Source of the DNA: Alphaproteobacteria bacterium
Lineage (GTDB): Bacteria > Pseudomonadota > Alphaproteobacteria > Micropepsales > Micropepsaceae
DNA length: 36,777 nt
Direction of reading: 5' to 3'
Assembly: GCA_018969785.1 (NCBI GenBank)
Contig: JAGWXR010000009.1
Location: 1-36,777 of the forward strand
Shown: positions 7,829-16,637 of the stretch, piece by piece
How positions within the stretch are numbered: the stretch's first letter is position 1
Layout of the letters: the number at the start of each line of letters is the position of its first letter
Program-made: the position numbers and the translations under genes
The notes under the pieces: generated by a model
What the model saw: the letters and a program-made list of their open reading frames with translations, nothing else
Databases searched by the model: none
Told to the model about the DNA's origin: nothing

Positions 7829-8848
7829 CTAAACGCTGCCCATCTTGCGGCGGGGATCATAGGGATGGGAACTCTCCCACCGCTTGACCATGTCGGCGAG
7901 TTCCGCATCCGCGCTCTCGGGCAGCACGATCTGGAGCGTGACAAGCTGGTCGCCCGGCGCATGGATCGCATGCGCGGGAACACCCTTGCCCTTGAGCCGC
8001 AGCACCTGGCCCGAACTTGAGCCGCCGGGAATGGTCATCGCCACCGCGCCCTGCAGCGTCGGCACGCTGACCTTGGCGCCGTGGATGGCCTCGCCAAGCG
8101 TAACCGGCAGGTTGAGGTGGATGTCGTTGCCCTCGCGCCGGAAAAAAGGATGCGGCTCGACCGAGATCACGACCGTGGCATCGCCGGCCTCGCCGAGGCC
8201 CGAGAGCCTGATCGTATGGCCGTCCTTGACGCCGATGGGAACGCGCACGTCGAAGCGCCGCCCGTCGGGAAGCTTGACCCGGCGCGTGCCGCCCAGCACG
8301 GCCTCCTCGAAGGTGATCTGAAGGTCGAAATGGCTGCTTGCATCACTCTCCGGGCTGCGGCGCGCGGAACCTTCCTGCCGGTCGCCGAAGAACTCGGCAA
8401 ACAGGTCCTCGACCCGGCTCTCGGTCTTGGCGCCTGCGCCACCGGCGTTTCCGCCGAACGCGCGCTCGAAGGCGCTGCGGAACGAGGCGGACGGACCCTC
8501 GCCGTGCCCATCCTGCGCCGGCGAGGCGCCAGGCGGTGGCTCGCTCGGCCGCGCCGACGCGCGGGGCCTGTAGACCGGTTCGGGTTCGGCTTCGGGCTGC
8601 GGCGGGGGACGGTATCCCGCGCGCGGATTGCCGTGGGCGTCGATCTCGCCACGGTCATAAGCCCGGCGCTTGCGTGCGTCGCCGAGGATCTCGTAGGCGA
8701 TGGACAGGTCCTTGAAGCGGCGGCCCTTGTCCGATGCACCCTCGGGCGTGTCCGGATGGAACCGCTTGGCCAGGCGCCGGAACGCGTGCTTGACCTCGTC
8801 TTCCCCGGCAGTCCTGGAAACTCCGAGAACGGAATAGGGATCGTACAT
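7829..8848 (-). CDS. J-domain protein with DnaJ C-terminal domain (CbpA-like, no zinc finger)
   Basis: A 339-residue co-chaperone. Residues 1–66 form a J-domain (YDPYSVLGVSRTAGEDEVKHA, HPD at 31–33, AYEILGDARKRRAYD). Residues 67–165 are a Pro/Gly-rich linker. Residues from about 172 are the DnaJ substrate-binding C-terminal domain (FEEAVLGGTRRVKLPDG, VRVPIGVKDGHTIRLSGLG, FFRREGNDIHLNLPVTLGEA). The four CxxCxGxG zinc repeats of DnaJ are absent, so it is a type II J-protein that would stimulate DnaK's ATPase in the cytoplasm. The frame is open upstream to 9109, but the J-domain begins at ATG 8848 and nothing before it looks like protein of this family, so I start there. It lies 40 bp upstream of the PLP enzyme. 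Confidence 0.9.
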   Translation of the reverse strand: MYDPYSVLGVSRTAGEDEVKHAFRRLAKRFHPDTPEGASDKGRRFKDLSIAYEILGDARKRRAYDRGEIDAHGNPRAGYRPPPQPEAEPEPVYRPRASARPSEPPPGASPAQDGHGEGPSASFRSAFERAFGGNAGGAGAKTESRVEDLFAEFFGDRQEGSARRSPESDASSHFDLQITFEEAVLGGTRRVKLPDGRRFDVRVPIGVKDGHTIRLSGLGEAGDATVVISVEPHPFFRREGNDIHLNLPVTLGEAIHGAKVSVPTLQGAVAMTIPGGSSSGQVLRLKGKGVPAHAIHAPGDQLVTLQIVLPESADAELADMVKRWESSHPYDPRRKMGSV

Positions 8849-8962
8849 GCCGCGCGCCGTCGTTGCGTCGATGAAAAAACAGCGGAACAGCGGGTCTTCT
8901 ATCACAGGTCCCGCATCACATGCATGCGTTACTGTGCTGCGCGTGTTAAAACTTGGACAGGC

Positions 8963-8988
8963 GAAACGCGGGGGATTAACCGGGTTTC
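8963..8988 (-). terminator. Weak hairpin over the stop codon of the Sel1 lipoprotein gene
   Basis: On the minus strand GAAACCCGG pairs with CCGCGTTTC (one mismatch) around an 8-nt loop that contains the stop codon. A short TTTT follows about 10 nt later. It is a poor intrinsic terminator at best. Confidence 0.3.
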
Positions 8989-10106
8989 TTCGCCTTGCCG
9001 ATGGGTTCCCGCACGAGGGATTCCCCAATGGCGCGTTCGGCCGGGGCCAGCCGCGCCGACAGTCGCGCCAGTTCCTCGATGGCCAGCGGGTGGCCCTGCG
9101 TCGAGGCATGGCGCAGCCAGCGATAGGCCTCGATCATGTCCTGGATGGTGCCTTCGCCCCGCGCATGCATGAGCCCAACCCTGAGTTGTGCATCCGCGAC
9201 CCCGCGTGCCGCCGCATCGAACCAGATCGACAGGGCATTCTTCCGGTCACCCGCATTGTAGGCGGCAAGCCCCGCATAGACCGAAGTCGCGTCGGCCGGC
9301 GCCATCTTCGCGATCAGGTCAGGCGAGATGGGATCGCCGGGCGACATGCCGGCAGCTTTCGGTGTTGACGGCGCCACGCTGGCCGCCGTGCTGGCGGGAG
9401 CAGGCGGCAACGCGGGGGCAGGCGACGATGTGCCACCGAACAGGTCATCGAGGATCCCCTGCCGCCCCTTCGGCATCACAGGGCCCGCAGACGCAGGGGG
9501 CTGCACGACAGCGGGCGCAGCCTCGGCCACGGGCGCCGGCTGGACGGGAGCCTCGACCACTTCGCCCTGCGCGTTCAGTTCAAGCCCCATCTCGCGCAGC
9601 TTCTCCTGCGCCGGCGCATAGCCGTTGCGGGCGGCGCGCTCGAGGAGCCCCCGCGCACGCACCTTGTCCACAGGAACGCCGTTGCCGGTGTCATACATCG
9701 CCGCAAGCTTCCATTGCGCCAGCGAAAGCCCCGCCGATGCTGCGCGCGCATACCACGCAGCCGCCGCCTGCGGATTGCGCTCGACGCCGTCGCCGGCGAG
9801 ATACATGTCACCGAGATTGGCCATGGCGGTAACAAGGCCTTTCTCGGCGGCCTCCATGTAGAGCTTGAAGGCCCGCTTGCTGTCCTTGGCGACACCCTTT
9901 CCCTGGCGCAGCAGCTGCGCCACGTTGCGCATCGCGGCCAGGTCATTCTCGTTCGCAAGGTCATTCCAGATCCGATAGGCCGTCTCGAAGTCGCCGGCGT
10001 CATAGGCGGCCACGCCCTCGTCGAAGCGCGAGGCCTTCTCGGCCACGGTGGCCGTGGCGCAGGCGCCAAGCGCGAGAAAGGCGACCAGAAGGATAAAATG
10101 GCGCAT
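8976..10106 (-). CDS. Sel1-repeat (SLR) lipoprotein
   Basis: A 376-residue predicted lipoprotein. It starts MRHFILLVAFLALGACATA, with a lipobox LGAC and lipidation at Cys16. Residues about 28–165 hold four Sel1/TPR-like units (for example AMANLGDMYLAGDGV, AQWKLAAMYDTGNGV). A Pro/Ala-rich linker spans about 175–270, and two further units follow near 285–350 (AYNAGDRKNALSIWFDAAARG, AQLRVGLMHARGEGT). Sel1 units are protein-binding scaffolds, so a role in envelope assembly or signalling is possible, but the partner is unknown. I chose ATG at 10106 because it gives the signal peptide; the open frame reaches back to 10304 without meaning. It is divergent from pdxH over a 104-bp gap. Confidence 0.88.
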   Translation of the reverse strand: MRHFILLVAFLALGACATATVAEKASRFDEGVAAYDAGDFETAYRIWNDLANENDLAAMRNVAQLLRQGKGVAKDSKRAFKLYMEAAEKGLVTAMANLGDMYLAGDGVERNPQAAAAWYARAASAGLSLAQWKLAAMYDTGNGVPVDKVRARGLLERAARNGYAPAQEKLREMGLELNAQGEVVEAPVQPAPVAEAAPAVVQPPASAGPVMPKGRQGILDDLFGGTSSPAPALPPAPASTAASVAPSTPKAAGMSPGDPISPDLIAKMAPADATSVYAGLAAYNAGDRKNALSIWFDAAARGVADAQLRVGLMHARGEGTIQDMIEAYRWLRHASTQGHPLAIEELARLSARLAPAERAIGESLVREPIGKAKKPG

Positions 10107-10172
10107 GACGGGTCTCGCAGAACACGGGCAGGCGGGGCACGAACAGGGCGTGCGCCACCTTTCGCCAACCTG

Positions 10173-10178
10173 TATACT
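10173..10178 (+). promoter_or_regulatory. Possible -10 element for pdxH
   Basis: TATACT fits the sigma-70 -10 consensus at 5 of 6 positions and lies 32 bp before the pdxH ATG. No good -35 hexamer sits at 16–18 bp upstream, so the call is weak. The surrounding GTATAC is palindromic and could also serve the divergent lipoprotein gene. Confidence 0.35.
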
Positions 10179-10210
10179 ACCGCCAACCGACACAGCGCAG
10201 CGCCAATCGC

Positions 10211-10840
10211 ATGCATGACGACCACACCAAACAGGACGACGCGGCCGGAATTGAGGCCGTGGAGGACCCTTTCGTCCATTTCGGCGATTGGCTGGCCAAG
10301 GCATCTGCCCAGGAACCCAACGACCCGAACGCCGTGGCCCTGTCGACGGTGGACCCGGACGGCATGCCGAACGTGCGCATGGTCCTGCTCAAGGGGTTCG
10401 ACCGCGAGGGCTTCGTCTTCTACACGAACTACGAGAGTGCGAAGGGCCGCGAACTGCTCTCGGCCCGCAAGGCCGCCATGTGCTTTCACTGGAAGTCCCT
10501 GCGCCGCCAGGTCCGGGTACGCGGCACCATCAGCGAGGTCACCGCGCAGGAAGCCGACGAGTACTTCGCCTCGCGCCCCAAGGACAGCCAGATCGGCGCC
10601 TGGGCGTCGCGCCAGTCACGCCCGCTGAAGACGCGTTTCGAGCTCGAGAAGGAGATCGCCGTCTTCGCCGCACGCTACGCGCTCGGACGTGTTCCAAGGC
10701 CGCCCCACTGGTCGGGCTTCCGCCTCACACCCGTCGAGATCGAATTCTGGCGTGACCGTCCCTTTCGCCTGCACGACCGGCTGGTTTACCGGCGAAAGGA
10801 CCCGGCCGCAGCCTGGCACACGGAGAAACTGTTTCCATGA
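10211..10840 (+). CDS. pdxH: Pyridoxamine 5'-phosphate oxidase
   Basis: A 209-residue FMN enzyme that oxidises pyridoxine/pyridoxamine 5'-phosphate to pyridoxal 5'-phosphate, the last step of PLP synthesis and salvage. The length is standard. Landmarks are [21 protein letters not shown], the FMN-binding [35 protein letters not shown], the [16 protein letters not shown] block, and the C-terminal signature of the family, [22 protein letters not shown], ending KLFP. The start ATG at 10211 precedes a second out-of-frame ATG. The fieF gene starts inside its last codons (ATGA overlap), so the two are cotranscribed, although they have no obvious functional link. Confidence 0.96.
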   Translation: MHDDHTKQDDAAGIEAVEDPFVHFGDWLAKASAQEPNDPNAVALSTVDPDGMPNVRMVLLKGFDREGFVFYTNYESAKGRELLSARKAAMCFHWKSLRRQVRVRGTISEVTAQEADEYFASRPKDSQIGAWASRQSRPLKTRFELEKEIAVFAARYALGRVPRPPHWSGFRLTPVEIEFWRDRPFRLHDRLVYRRKDPAAAWHTEKLFP

Positions 10841-11769
10841 CGCAGGCGGCACGGGCAGGAACGATGGTGTCGGGCGAGGCAGCCATGCGCCTCAAGAAGC
10901 TTGCAACCTATGCGGCCGTCACGGCTGCCGCGCTGATGATCGGGCTCAAGGTATGGGCGTGGGTGGTGACCGGATCGGTGGCGATGCTGTCGTCACTCGT
11001 CGACTCCGCGCTCGACCTCGTGGCGTCCGGCCTCAACCTGCTTGCCGTGCGCCACGCGCTCACGCCGGCCGACGAGGAACACCGCTTCGGCCACGGCAAG
11101 GCCGAGGCGCTGGCCGGCCTGGGGCAGGCGACGTTCGTCGGCGGATCGGCAGCCTTCCTTCTGCTTGAATCACTCGACCGTCTGATCGTGCCGCGCCCTG
11201 TCGTCGAGACCTCGCTGGGCCTTGCCGTGATGATCGGGTCGACCCTGATCACGGTGGCACTGGTGATGTTCCAGCGTTACGTGATCGCGCGGACGCGCTC
11301 CCTGGCAATCGGGGCCGACCAGCTTCACTACACGACCGACATCGCCACCAACGCCGGCGTCATCCTCGCGCTGATCCTCACGGGCTGGTTCGGCTGGACC
11401 CTGGCGGATCCGCTCGTGGGCCTCGCCATTGCGGCCACGATTGCGTGGGGCGCATTCCAGATCGTGTCTGGCGCCTACCACGAACTCATGGACCGTGAGT
11501 TCGACGAGCCGGACCGCATGCGCATCAAGGCGATCGTGTCGGCCCACAGGGAAGTTGTCAGTCTTCACGATCTCAGGACGCGCAGGGCAGGGCACAACGC
11601 CTTCATCCAGCTCCACCTCGAACTGCCGCCGGGCATGACCCTCGCCGAAGCCCATCGGATCAGTGACGAGGTCGAGGCTGAAATCCAGCGTGCCTTCCCC
11701 GACGCCGAGGTGCTCACCCATCTCGACCCCGCCGGCGCCGAAACGATCAAGCCCCTCGACCGCAAATAG
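10837..11769 (+). CDS. fieF: Cation diffusion facilitator, FieF/YiiP type
   Basis: A 310-residue inner-membrane divalent-cation:proton antiporter (Zn/Fe/Cd export). Six hydrophobic segments are visible in the first 200 residues. Metal-site residues are in [12 protein letters not shown] (DxxxD, TM2) and [12 protein letters not shown] (HxxxD, TM5). The [18 protein letters not shown] loop and the cytosolic C-terminal domain ([22 protein letters not shown] and VLTHLDP) match FieF closely. The ATG at 10837 overlaps the pdxH stop codon by 4 bp. Internal ATGs at 10864 and 10885 are possible shorter starts, because the first residues are not membrane-like. Metal specificity cannot be read from sequence. 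Confidence 0.92.
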   Translation: MTQAARAGTMVSGEAAMRLKKLATYAAVTAAALMIGLKVWAWVVTGSVAMLSSLVDSALDLVASGLNLLAVRHALTPADEEHRFGHGKAEALAGLGQATFVGGSAAFLLLESLDRLIVPRPVVETSLGLAVMIGSTLITVALVMFQRYVIARTRSLAIGADQLHYTTDIATNAGVILALILTGWFGWTLADPLVGLAIAATIAWGAFQIVSGAYHELMDREFDEPDRMRIKAIVSAHREVVSLHDLRTRRAGHNAFIQLHLELPPGMTLAEAHRISDEVEAEIQRAFPDAEVLTHLDPAGAETIKPLDRK

Positions 11770-11847
11770 GCCTGAGGGGCGCCGCCGCGACAGTGGAAGC
11801 CTGCCAGTCGGTCTGCTATGACGCGGCAGGAAACCGGGATCCTCTCC

Positions 11848-13218
11848 ATGAAGCGACAAGCCCTCCTGTCGGCCACCTTCATCGCAGCCACGCTGGCCGG
11901 TGTTTCGCAGGTCATGGCCTTTGGCGTCGAACCCGGCGAGAACAACCTCGGTTCCGAACACGAGAAGATCACCAGGTCCGCGCTGAAGGATCTGGGGCCA
12001 GAGACCCTGCGCCAGCTGGCGGGTTCAAGGGACTTCGCGGGGGCTGTCGGATTTCCCGACAAGGATGCCACGGGACTTGCCGTGCGGCCCGAGGCCCACT
12101 GCGAGGGCGGCGATCACGTTCAGGAGATCGCCGGCGGTTCGCGCACGAGGCAGGCCGCACAGGACGCGCTCGAGGCCTGCCGTACCTTTATCCGGTCGAA
12201 CATCGAAAAGGCCGTGGAACTGTCAGGCGCCCTTGCAAGCCCGGCGGGGCAGGATGCAGCGCTTGATTGCCGCTTCGGCAGCGACGGCCAGTCGGCCAAG
12301 TGCCAGGTCCTGTTTCACCTCGGGCTTGCGCTGCACGCGACACAGGACTTCTACGCCAACTCGAACTGGGTCGATCGTCCCGGCAAGGGACCGGTCTCGC
12401 TCGAAAACCCGCCGGGCCTCGACCAGTCCGGTCCGGCACCGTGGCTGGACCTGAGGCGCAACGAACTCCTTCCCGAAGGCCTTGTCACGGCCTGCGCGCC
12501 GAACCGGGCCCTGCTGGGCCTCGCGCTCGGCTGCGATGATGATGTGCTGGCCGAGGTCGCTGGTTCGGGCCGTATTTCGCCCCGCAGCCTGAGCAAGGCG
12601 ACAGGCCCGATCGGCCGCGGCACCGGTGGCACGGGAACGACGCCGCGCGGCGCGATCAACGGCAACTTCTCGCGCGCCGTGACGGCCGCGGTCGCCGACA
12701 CGGCCGACAAGTGGGCCTATTTCGGTGAAAGACTGGACGCGGTCCATGGTGCGGACGCCGCCACCCGCATCCTCTGCGCCCTGCGACGGGATGGGTTCGA
12801 TCCCCAGGCCTGTGACGATCAGTTTCGCGTGGCGCAGGTTTGCCGCGCACGGGCGACAAAGCCTGACCGCATGCTGCCGCTTGAGGGCGTCTTCGAACCC
12901 GGCATCGATCCCTCGCCGGCGGAACTGGAGGAAGCCGCCCGCCAGTTGCCGCGCCTCAAGCCTTTCTGCCAGATCGAAGAGGCCGACGTGACGCGCTTCT
13001 TCGCCAACGATGGAAGCACCCCGGACGAGGGCAAGGCCGCCGCCGAACGGGCGGCACGCGAGAGCCTGGGCTTCTGGGGCGTCTGTCGCAGCGCGCTGAA
13101 GGACCACCTCGGCCCGTTCACGCAAGCCACGCGTGCCAAGCCCGACTCGCGCGACAAGTTCCTCGGGCTTTACGCAGGCTGCATCCTCGACGCGGCCCTG
13201 AGGCGGGGCCAGCCCTGA
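11848..13218 (+). CDS. Exported protein with Het-C / zinc-phospholipase-C-like histidine motifs
   Basis: A 456-residue protein with a clear signal peptide (MKRQALLSATFIAATLAGVS, cleavage near residue 24). Right after it comes a histidine in SEHEKITRSAL (H38), then CEGGDH (H90), and the block FHLGLALHATQDFYANSNWV with H147, H153 and D157. That block strongly resembles the HAxQDFYAHSNW motif of Het-C-type proteins, a group related to zinc-dependent phospholipase C. Ten or more cysteines, several far apart, suggest disulfides outside the cytoplasm. A Gly/Thr-rich linker lies near residues 255–266. I start at ATG 11848, because the ten residues from the earlier ATG 11818 would spoil the signal peptide. 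The 3' neighbour is the convergent type I adaptor. The enzyme class is inference from motifs, and the target lipid or partner is unknown. Confidence 0.78.
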   Translation: MKRQALLSATFIAATLAGVSQVMAFGVEPGENNLGSEHEKITRSALKDLGPETLRQLAGSRDFAGAVGFPDKDATGLAVRPEAHCEGGDHVQEIAGGSRTRQAAQDALEACRTFIRSNIEKAVELSGALASPAGQDAALDCRFGSDGQSAKCQVLFHLGLALHATQDFYANSNWVDRPGKGPVSLENPPGLDQSGPAPWLDLRRNELLPEGLVTACAPNRALLGLALGCDDDVLAEVAGSGRISPRSLSKATGPIGRGTGGTGTTPRGAINGNFSRAVTAAVADTADKWAYFGERLDAVHGADAATRILCALRRDGFDPQACDDQFRVAQVCRARATKPDRMLPLEGVFEPGIDPSPAELEEAARQLPRLKPFCQIEEADVTRFFANDGSTPDEGKAAAERAARESLGFWGVCRSALKDHLGPFTQATRAKPDSRDKFLGLYAGCILDAALRRGQP

Positions 13219-13227
13219 GGCTGGCCC
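13206..13227. terminator. Strong hairpin between convergent genes, no T-run
   Basis: GGGCCAGCC (13206–13214) and GGCTGGCCC (13219–13227) form a perfect 9-bp stem with the loop CTGA. The stop codon of the Het-C-like gene is in the loop and first stem base. It lies between two convergent genes and could end transcription from both sides. No T-run follows on either strand, so it may act as an mRNA 3' end protector. Confidence 0.6.
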
Positions 13228-13242
13228 TCGACGCAAGCGAAC

Positions 13243-14586
13243 TTACTCGCGCCAGGCCCGGTTGAAGCTGTCACGCAGGGGTTGCGTGAGATAGGCAAGT
13301 GCGGTCCGCTCGCCCGTCTTGATCATCACCGCCGCCGGCATGCCCGGCTGCAATGTCTGCTTGCCCAGGCGGTGCATTTCACTGTCCGGCACATCGACAT
13401 GCGCCACGAAGTACGTCGCGCTCGAGCGCGGGTCCTGCAGCGAGTCTGCCGAAATATAAGCCACCCGCCCATAGAGCATGGGCAGGTCCCTCTGGTTCAG
13501 GCTGGTGAAACGGACCTCGGTTGGCAGGCCTATCGACACCGAGTCAACGTCGGAGGGCCGGATCTGTACTTCAATCATCAGCCGGTCATCGCGCGGCACG
13601 ATCTCGAGGATTGTCTCGCCGGGACGTACCACGGCGCCAATCGTCGACATGCGCGGTGCCAGCACATAGCCTGATGTCGGCGCCCGGACAGTCATGCGCT
13701 CATAGGCCTGCTCGGCGGCGCGATACTGCTCGCGCAGGTTCGGGAGCCGGGCCTGCACGTCGCGCAATTCGCCCTGGACCGTCGCCATCAGCTGGTTCTT
13801 GGCCTGCATCAGCTTGAGTTCGCTTTCCATGAGCGAACTGCGCGTGCGCGCAATCATCGCCGAGGTGCGTTCCACCCCGCCGCTCAGCTGGGAGATATCG
13901 CGATTGAGCGAGAACACGCGCGTACGGGTCGTGTAGCCCTTCTTGTAGAGTTCCTCGACGACGTCGAGTTCCTTGCGCGACAGTTCAATCTGGTCCCGCG
14001 CCGCACGGCGGTCGGCCTCCAGCGCGCTCAGCTCACCCTTGAGCTGCTCGTACTGCGACTGGATCATCGACAGCTGGCCCTGAAGTTCCTGCCGGCGCGC
14101 GATGAAGAGCTGGGCCTGGCCCTCTAGGAGGTTCTTGACCGCCGGCATGCGACCTGCCGCGTCCTTCAGTTCCTGCGGGAACGTGGGTTCCGCCGCTTCC
14201 GCGATCTCGGCCTGCATGCGCGCCTCGGTGGCGAGGCCGAGGAAATAGGAATCCCGGCCACGCGTATACCGCTCAAGCGCGTCCGCGTCATCGAGTTCCA
14301 GGAGAACATCGCCTTCCTTCACATGCTGGCCGTCCTCCACCTTGATGGCGCGCACCGCGCCCCCGGTCGGGTGCTGGACCTGCTTGCGCTTCGAGGCGAC
14401 CACGACCTGTCCATTGGCGACGACCGCGCTTGCGATCGGTACCGTCGTGCTCCAGATGCCGAAGCCGCCGACAGCCAGCCCGATCAGGGCAAAGCCGTAA
14501 ATCATCGCCCGCTTCGTGTTCGTCGGCAGGCTCGGGATGCTGTTGGGCCAGTTCGGCCGTCTAGGACTGGGCTTTGCTATTTGCAT
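13243..14586 (-). CDS. Type I secretion periplasmic adaptor, HlyD family
   Basis: A 447-residue membrane-fusion protein of the HlyD/PrtE class. It has one membrane segment near residues 28–50 (MIYGFALIGLAVGGFGIWS), a lipoyl half (VVVASKRKQVQHPTGGAVRAI, EGDVLLELDD), a long coiled-coil region at about 100–290, the second barrel (YERMTVRAPTSGYVLAPRMS), and the typical C-terminus (GMPAAVMIKTGERTALAYLTQPLRDSFNRAWRE). It joins the ABC transporter to a TolC-type channel. Its start lies inside the last codons of the ABC gene (26-bp overlap), which implies translational coupling. No TolC gene is nearby. Confidence 0.94.
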   Translation of the reverse strand: MQIAKPSPRRPNWPNSIPSLPTNTKRAMIYGFALIGLAVGGFGIWSTTVPIASAVVANGQVVVASKRKQVQHPTGGAVRAIKVEDGQHVKEGDVLLELDDADALERYTRGRDSYFLGLATEARMQAEIAEAAEPTFPQELKDAAGRMPAVKNLLEGQAQLFIARRQELQGQLSMIQSQYEQLKGELSALEADRRAARDQIELSRKELDVVEELYKKGYTTRTRVFSLNRDISQLSGGVERTSAMIARTRSSLMESELKLMQAKNQLMATVQGELRDVQARLPNLREQYRAAEQAYERMTVRAPTSGYVLAPRMSTIGAVVRPGETILEIVPRDDRLMIEVQIRPSDVDSVSIGLPTEVRFTSLNQRDLPMLYGRVAYISADSLQDPRSSATYFVAHVDVPDSEMHRLGKQTLQPGMPAAVMIKTGERTALAYLTQPLRDSFNRAWRE

Positions 14587-16315
14587 GACGGTTCTCGATT
14601 GAGGTCACCTTGGACGGGTTGGGTGATGCACCGGTGCGTGCATCGGCAGCGGCCTTGTTGAGGTTGGCAAGTACTTCATCGCGCGGCCCGAACGACACCA
14701 TCTGCCCGGCCTTCATGACGGCAAGCTTGTCGACCACCGGCAGGATGCCGGGACGGTGCGTGATGATGATGACGGTACGCTTCTGCTGCTTGAGGATTTC
14801 GACGGCCCGGCGCAGGTCCGCCTCTCCGGCGGCATCGAGATTGGCGTTGGGCTCGTCAAGCACCACCACCTTCGTGTTGCCGAAGACGGCGCGCGCGAGG
14901 GCCACCCTCTGGCGCTGTCCACCCGACAGGAGCTTGCCGCGCTCGCCGATCACCGTGTCGTAGGCGTTCGGCAGCGTCAGCACGAAATCATGTGCACTGG
15001 CGATCTTTGCGGCCTCGATGATGGCCGGCGAATCGGGTGAGCCATAGCGCGAGATGTTTTCCGCGACCGTGCCCTCCATCAGTTCCACGTCCTGCGCCAG
15101 GTAGCCGACCTGCGGGCCAAGCTCGGCCGGCGACCAGTCGGACACATCGACCCCGTCCAGCCTTACATTGCCGGCCGATGGCTTCACTGCGCCGATCATC
15201 AGGCGCGCGAGCGTCGTCTTTCCCGAACCCGTGGCGCCGATGATCCCGAGAACCTCTCCCGGCGCGACTTCCAGGGATACACCGCGCAGCGCAGGCTCCT
15301 TCGAGCCCGGGAAGCGCATCCAGACGTCCTCGAGCGTGAACTTCCCCGCCGCGGGTGGCAGTTCGGTGCGTGCGGTATCGTGCACGCCCTTGAGGACGGC
15401 GTTCAGCCGCGCATAGGACTGCCGGACCTGCACGAAGCGCTTCCACTGTCCGATCGAAGCTTCGATCGGTGCCAGCGCGCGGCCCATGATGATCGAAGTG
15501 GCGACAATGGCACCCGCCGAGATCTGGTTCTCCAGCGCCAGGTAGGCGCCAAGCGCGAGGCAGAGGATCTGAAGCAACTGGCGCGCGAACTTCGCCGCCG
15601 CACTCAGGCGCGAAGCCCTGTCGCTGGCGACGGCCTGCCAGGCGAGGCTCGCCTCGTGGTGTTCCTCCCACCGGCGCTGCACATTCTTGACCATGCCCAT
15701 CGAGCGGGCGGACTCGGCATTGTTCTGGAGCGTGCTGACGAAGAACTCCGAGTCGCGGTGTGCCTGTGCAGCCTCGTTCAGCGGCTTGCCGGTGGCGATC
15801 TCGCTGAGATACGCGATCCCGATGATGACGATGGCACCAGCCAGCGCCAGCAGCCCGAGGGCCGGGTGCAGCAGGAAGATCACGAAAAGGAAGATTGGCG
15901 TCCACGGCGCGTCGAATAGGGCGATCAGCGCGGGGCTGGCAAGGAAAGAGCGGATGCTGTCCAGGTCGCGAAGGCCATGCGCACTCGACATGTCGGTGGG
16001 CTCCTTGCCCATCGAGATGCCGAAGGTCAGGTCGCGCAGCTCGTTGTCAAGTTGCGAGCTTGCGCGCACCAGAAGGTCTGACCGCGCGATTTCGACGAGT
16101 GACTGGACGAGAAGCACGCCAACCGACAGCAGCGTGAGGAACAGAAGCGTGTCCTCGCTCTGCGACGTGAGGACACGGTCATAGACCTGCAGCATGAACA
16201 GCGGGCTGTTCAGCATGGCGAGGTTCACGAACAGGCTGAACACACCCGCGCTGATGAAAACGTTGCGCGACCGGTGGAGGAAATTGCCGATGATGCTCGC
16301 GTTGGCCTTGTTCAC
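14561..16315 (-). CDS. Type I secretion system permease/ATPase, PrtD/HlyB-like without C39 domain
   Basis: A 584-residue ABC exporter. The N-terminal half is a six-segment membrane domain (FVNLAMLNSPLFMLQVYDRVL is the PrtD-type opening; FDAPWTPIFLFVIFLLHPALG follows). The C-terminal half is the ATPase, with Walker A GATGSGKTT near residue 360, signature LSGGQRQRVALARA near 462, Walker B KVVVLDEPNANLD near 480 and the H-loop THRPG. No N-terminal C39 peptidase domain is present, which fits exporters of RTX proteases and lipases with uncleaved C-terminal signals. No glycine-rich RTX substrate is encoded in this window. It is the first gene of the two-gene operon with the HlyD adaptor. An unusual half-site array lies 125–170 bp upstream. 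Confidence 0.94.
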   Translation of the reverse strand: MNKANASIIGNFLHRSRNVFISAGVFSLFVNLAMLNSPLFMLQVYDRVLTSQSEDTLLFLTLLSVGVLLVQSLVEIARSDLLVRASSQLDNELRDLTFGISMGKEPTDMSSAHGLRDLDSIRSFLASPALIALFDAPWTPIFLFVIFLLHPALGLLALAGAIVIIGIAYLSEIATGKPLNEAAQAHRDSEFFVSTLQNNAESARSMGMVKNVQRRWEEHHEASLAWQAVASDRASRLSAAAKFARQLLQILCLALGAYLALENQISAGAIVATSIIMGRALAPIEASIGQWKRFVQVRQSYARLNAVLKGVHDTARTELPPAAGKFTLEDVWMRFPGSKEPALRGVSLEVAPGEVLGIIGATGSGKTTLARLMIGAVKPSAGNVRLDGVDVSDWSPAELGPQVGYLAQDVELMEGTVAENISRYGSPDSPAIIEAAKIASAHDFVLTLPNAYDTVIGERGKLLSGGQRQRVALARAVFGNTKVVVLDEPNANLDAAGEADLRRAVEILKQQKRTVIIITHRPGILPVVDKLAVMKAGQMVSFGPRDEVLANLNKAAADARTGASPNPSKVTSIENRHANSKAQS

Positions 16316-16441
16316 GGACGATCTCCCCGAATTGTGATGCAGGTCGCGCGCGCTGGGCCTGCCATGCTGGCCACGGGCCTGTCCGCGGCGGGGCGCATCA
16401 TAATGGGTGAGGGCGGCAGGGGCATGGGCTTGTGAATCCGT

Positions 16442-16484
16442 GGTCGAACTTTTATTCCGACCTTGTCAAAAATATCCGGTCGGA
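16442..16484. promoter_or_regulatory. Array of three GGTCG/CGACC half-sites with a TTGACA hexamer inside
   Basis: On the plus strand GGTCG (16442–16446), CGACC (16458–16462) and GGTCG (16478–16482) alternate in orientation. The last two extend to a 7-bp perfect repeat, TCCGACC and GGTCGGA, around 15 bp. The minus-strand TTGACA (16464–16469) lies in the gap. This is the layout of a regulator site over a promoter. The regulator is unknown. Confidence 0.45.
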
Positions 16485-16586
16485 GAGCCTTGCCGCAACG
16501 GTATGCTTCGTTTGAGGTAACTGCACCGGGGTTCAGCGGGCTTCGTCACACCTATTAGGTATTAATCCCTTGGGCGTACAACGAAA

Positions 16587-16609
16587 AACGGGGGCCTGAA
16601 GCCCCCGTT
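16587..16609 (-). terminator. Intrinsic terminator of the outer-membrane protein gene
   Basis: AACGGGGGC and GCCCCCGTT form a perfect 9-bp stem with a 5-nt loop. On the minus strand it is followed by a run of five T (part overlapping the stem end). It lies 29 bp after the stop codon of the gene at 16638–17570. It is the clearest intrinsic terminator in the window. Confidence 0.88.
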
Positions 16610-16637
16610 CCGTTAACCCTGCCGATGTGCAGCCGGA

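Larger units (their letters stand above)
16316..16637. other. 322-bp region without a gene, upstream of the type I secretion operon
   Basis: No coding frame here looks real. It holds the leader of the ABC gene, a set of GGTCG/CGACC half-sites (16442–16483), a short palindrome ACCTA-T-TAGGT (16550–16560) and the terminator of the outer-membrane gene (16587–16609). On the minus strand a TTGACA hexamer lies at plus 16464–16469, but no convincing -10 follows at 16–18 bp. Confidence 0.6.

Noticed and set aside
8849-9109. N-terminal extension of the J-domain protein
   Set aside because: The J-domain starts at ATG 8848. The upstream codons are Arg/Pro-rich and overlap the 3' end of the Sel1 gene.
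12223-13236. Open frame on the minus strand opposite the Het-C-like gene
   Set aside because: The plus strand has a signal peptide and a conserved histidine block. The minus frame has no signal or motif.
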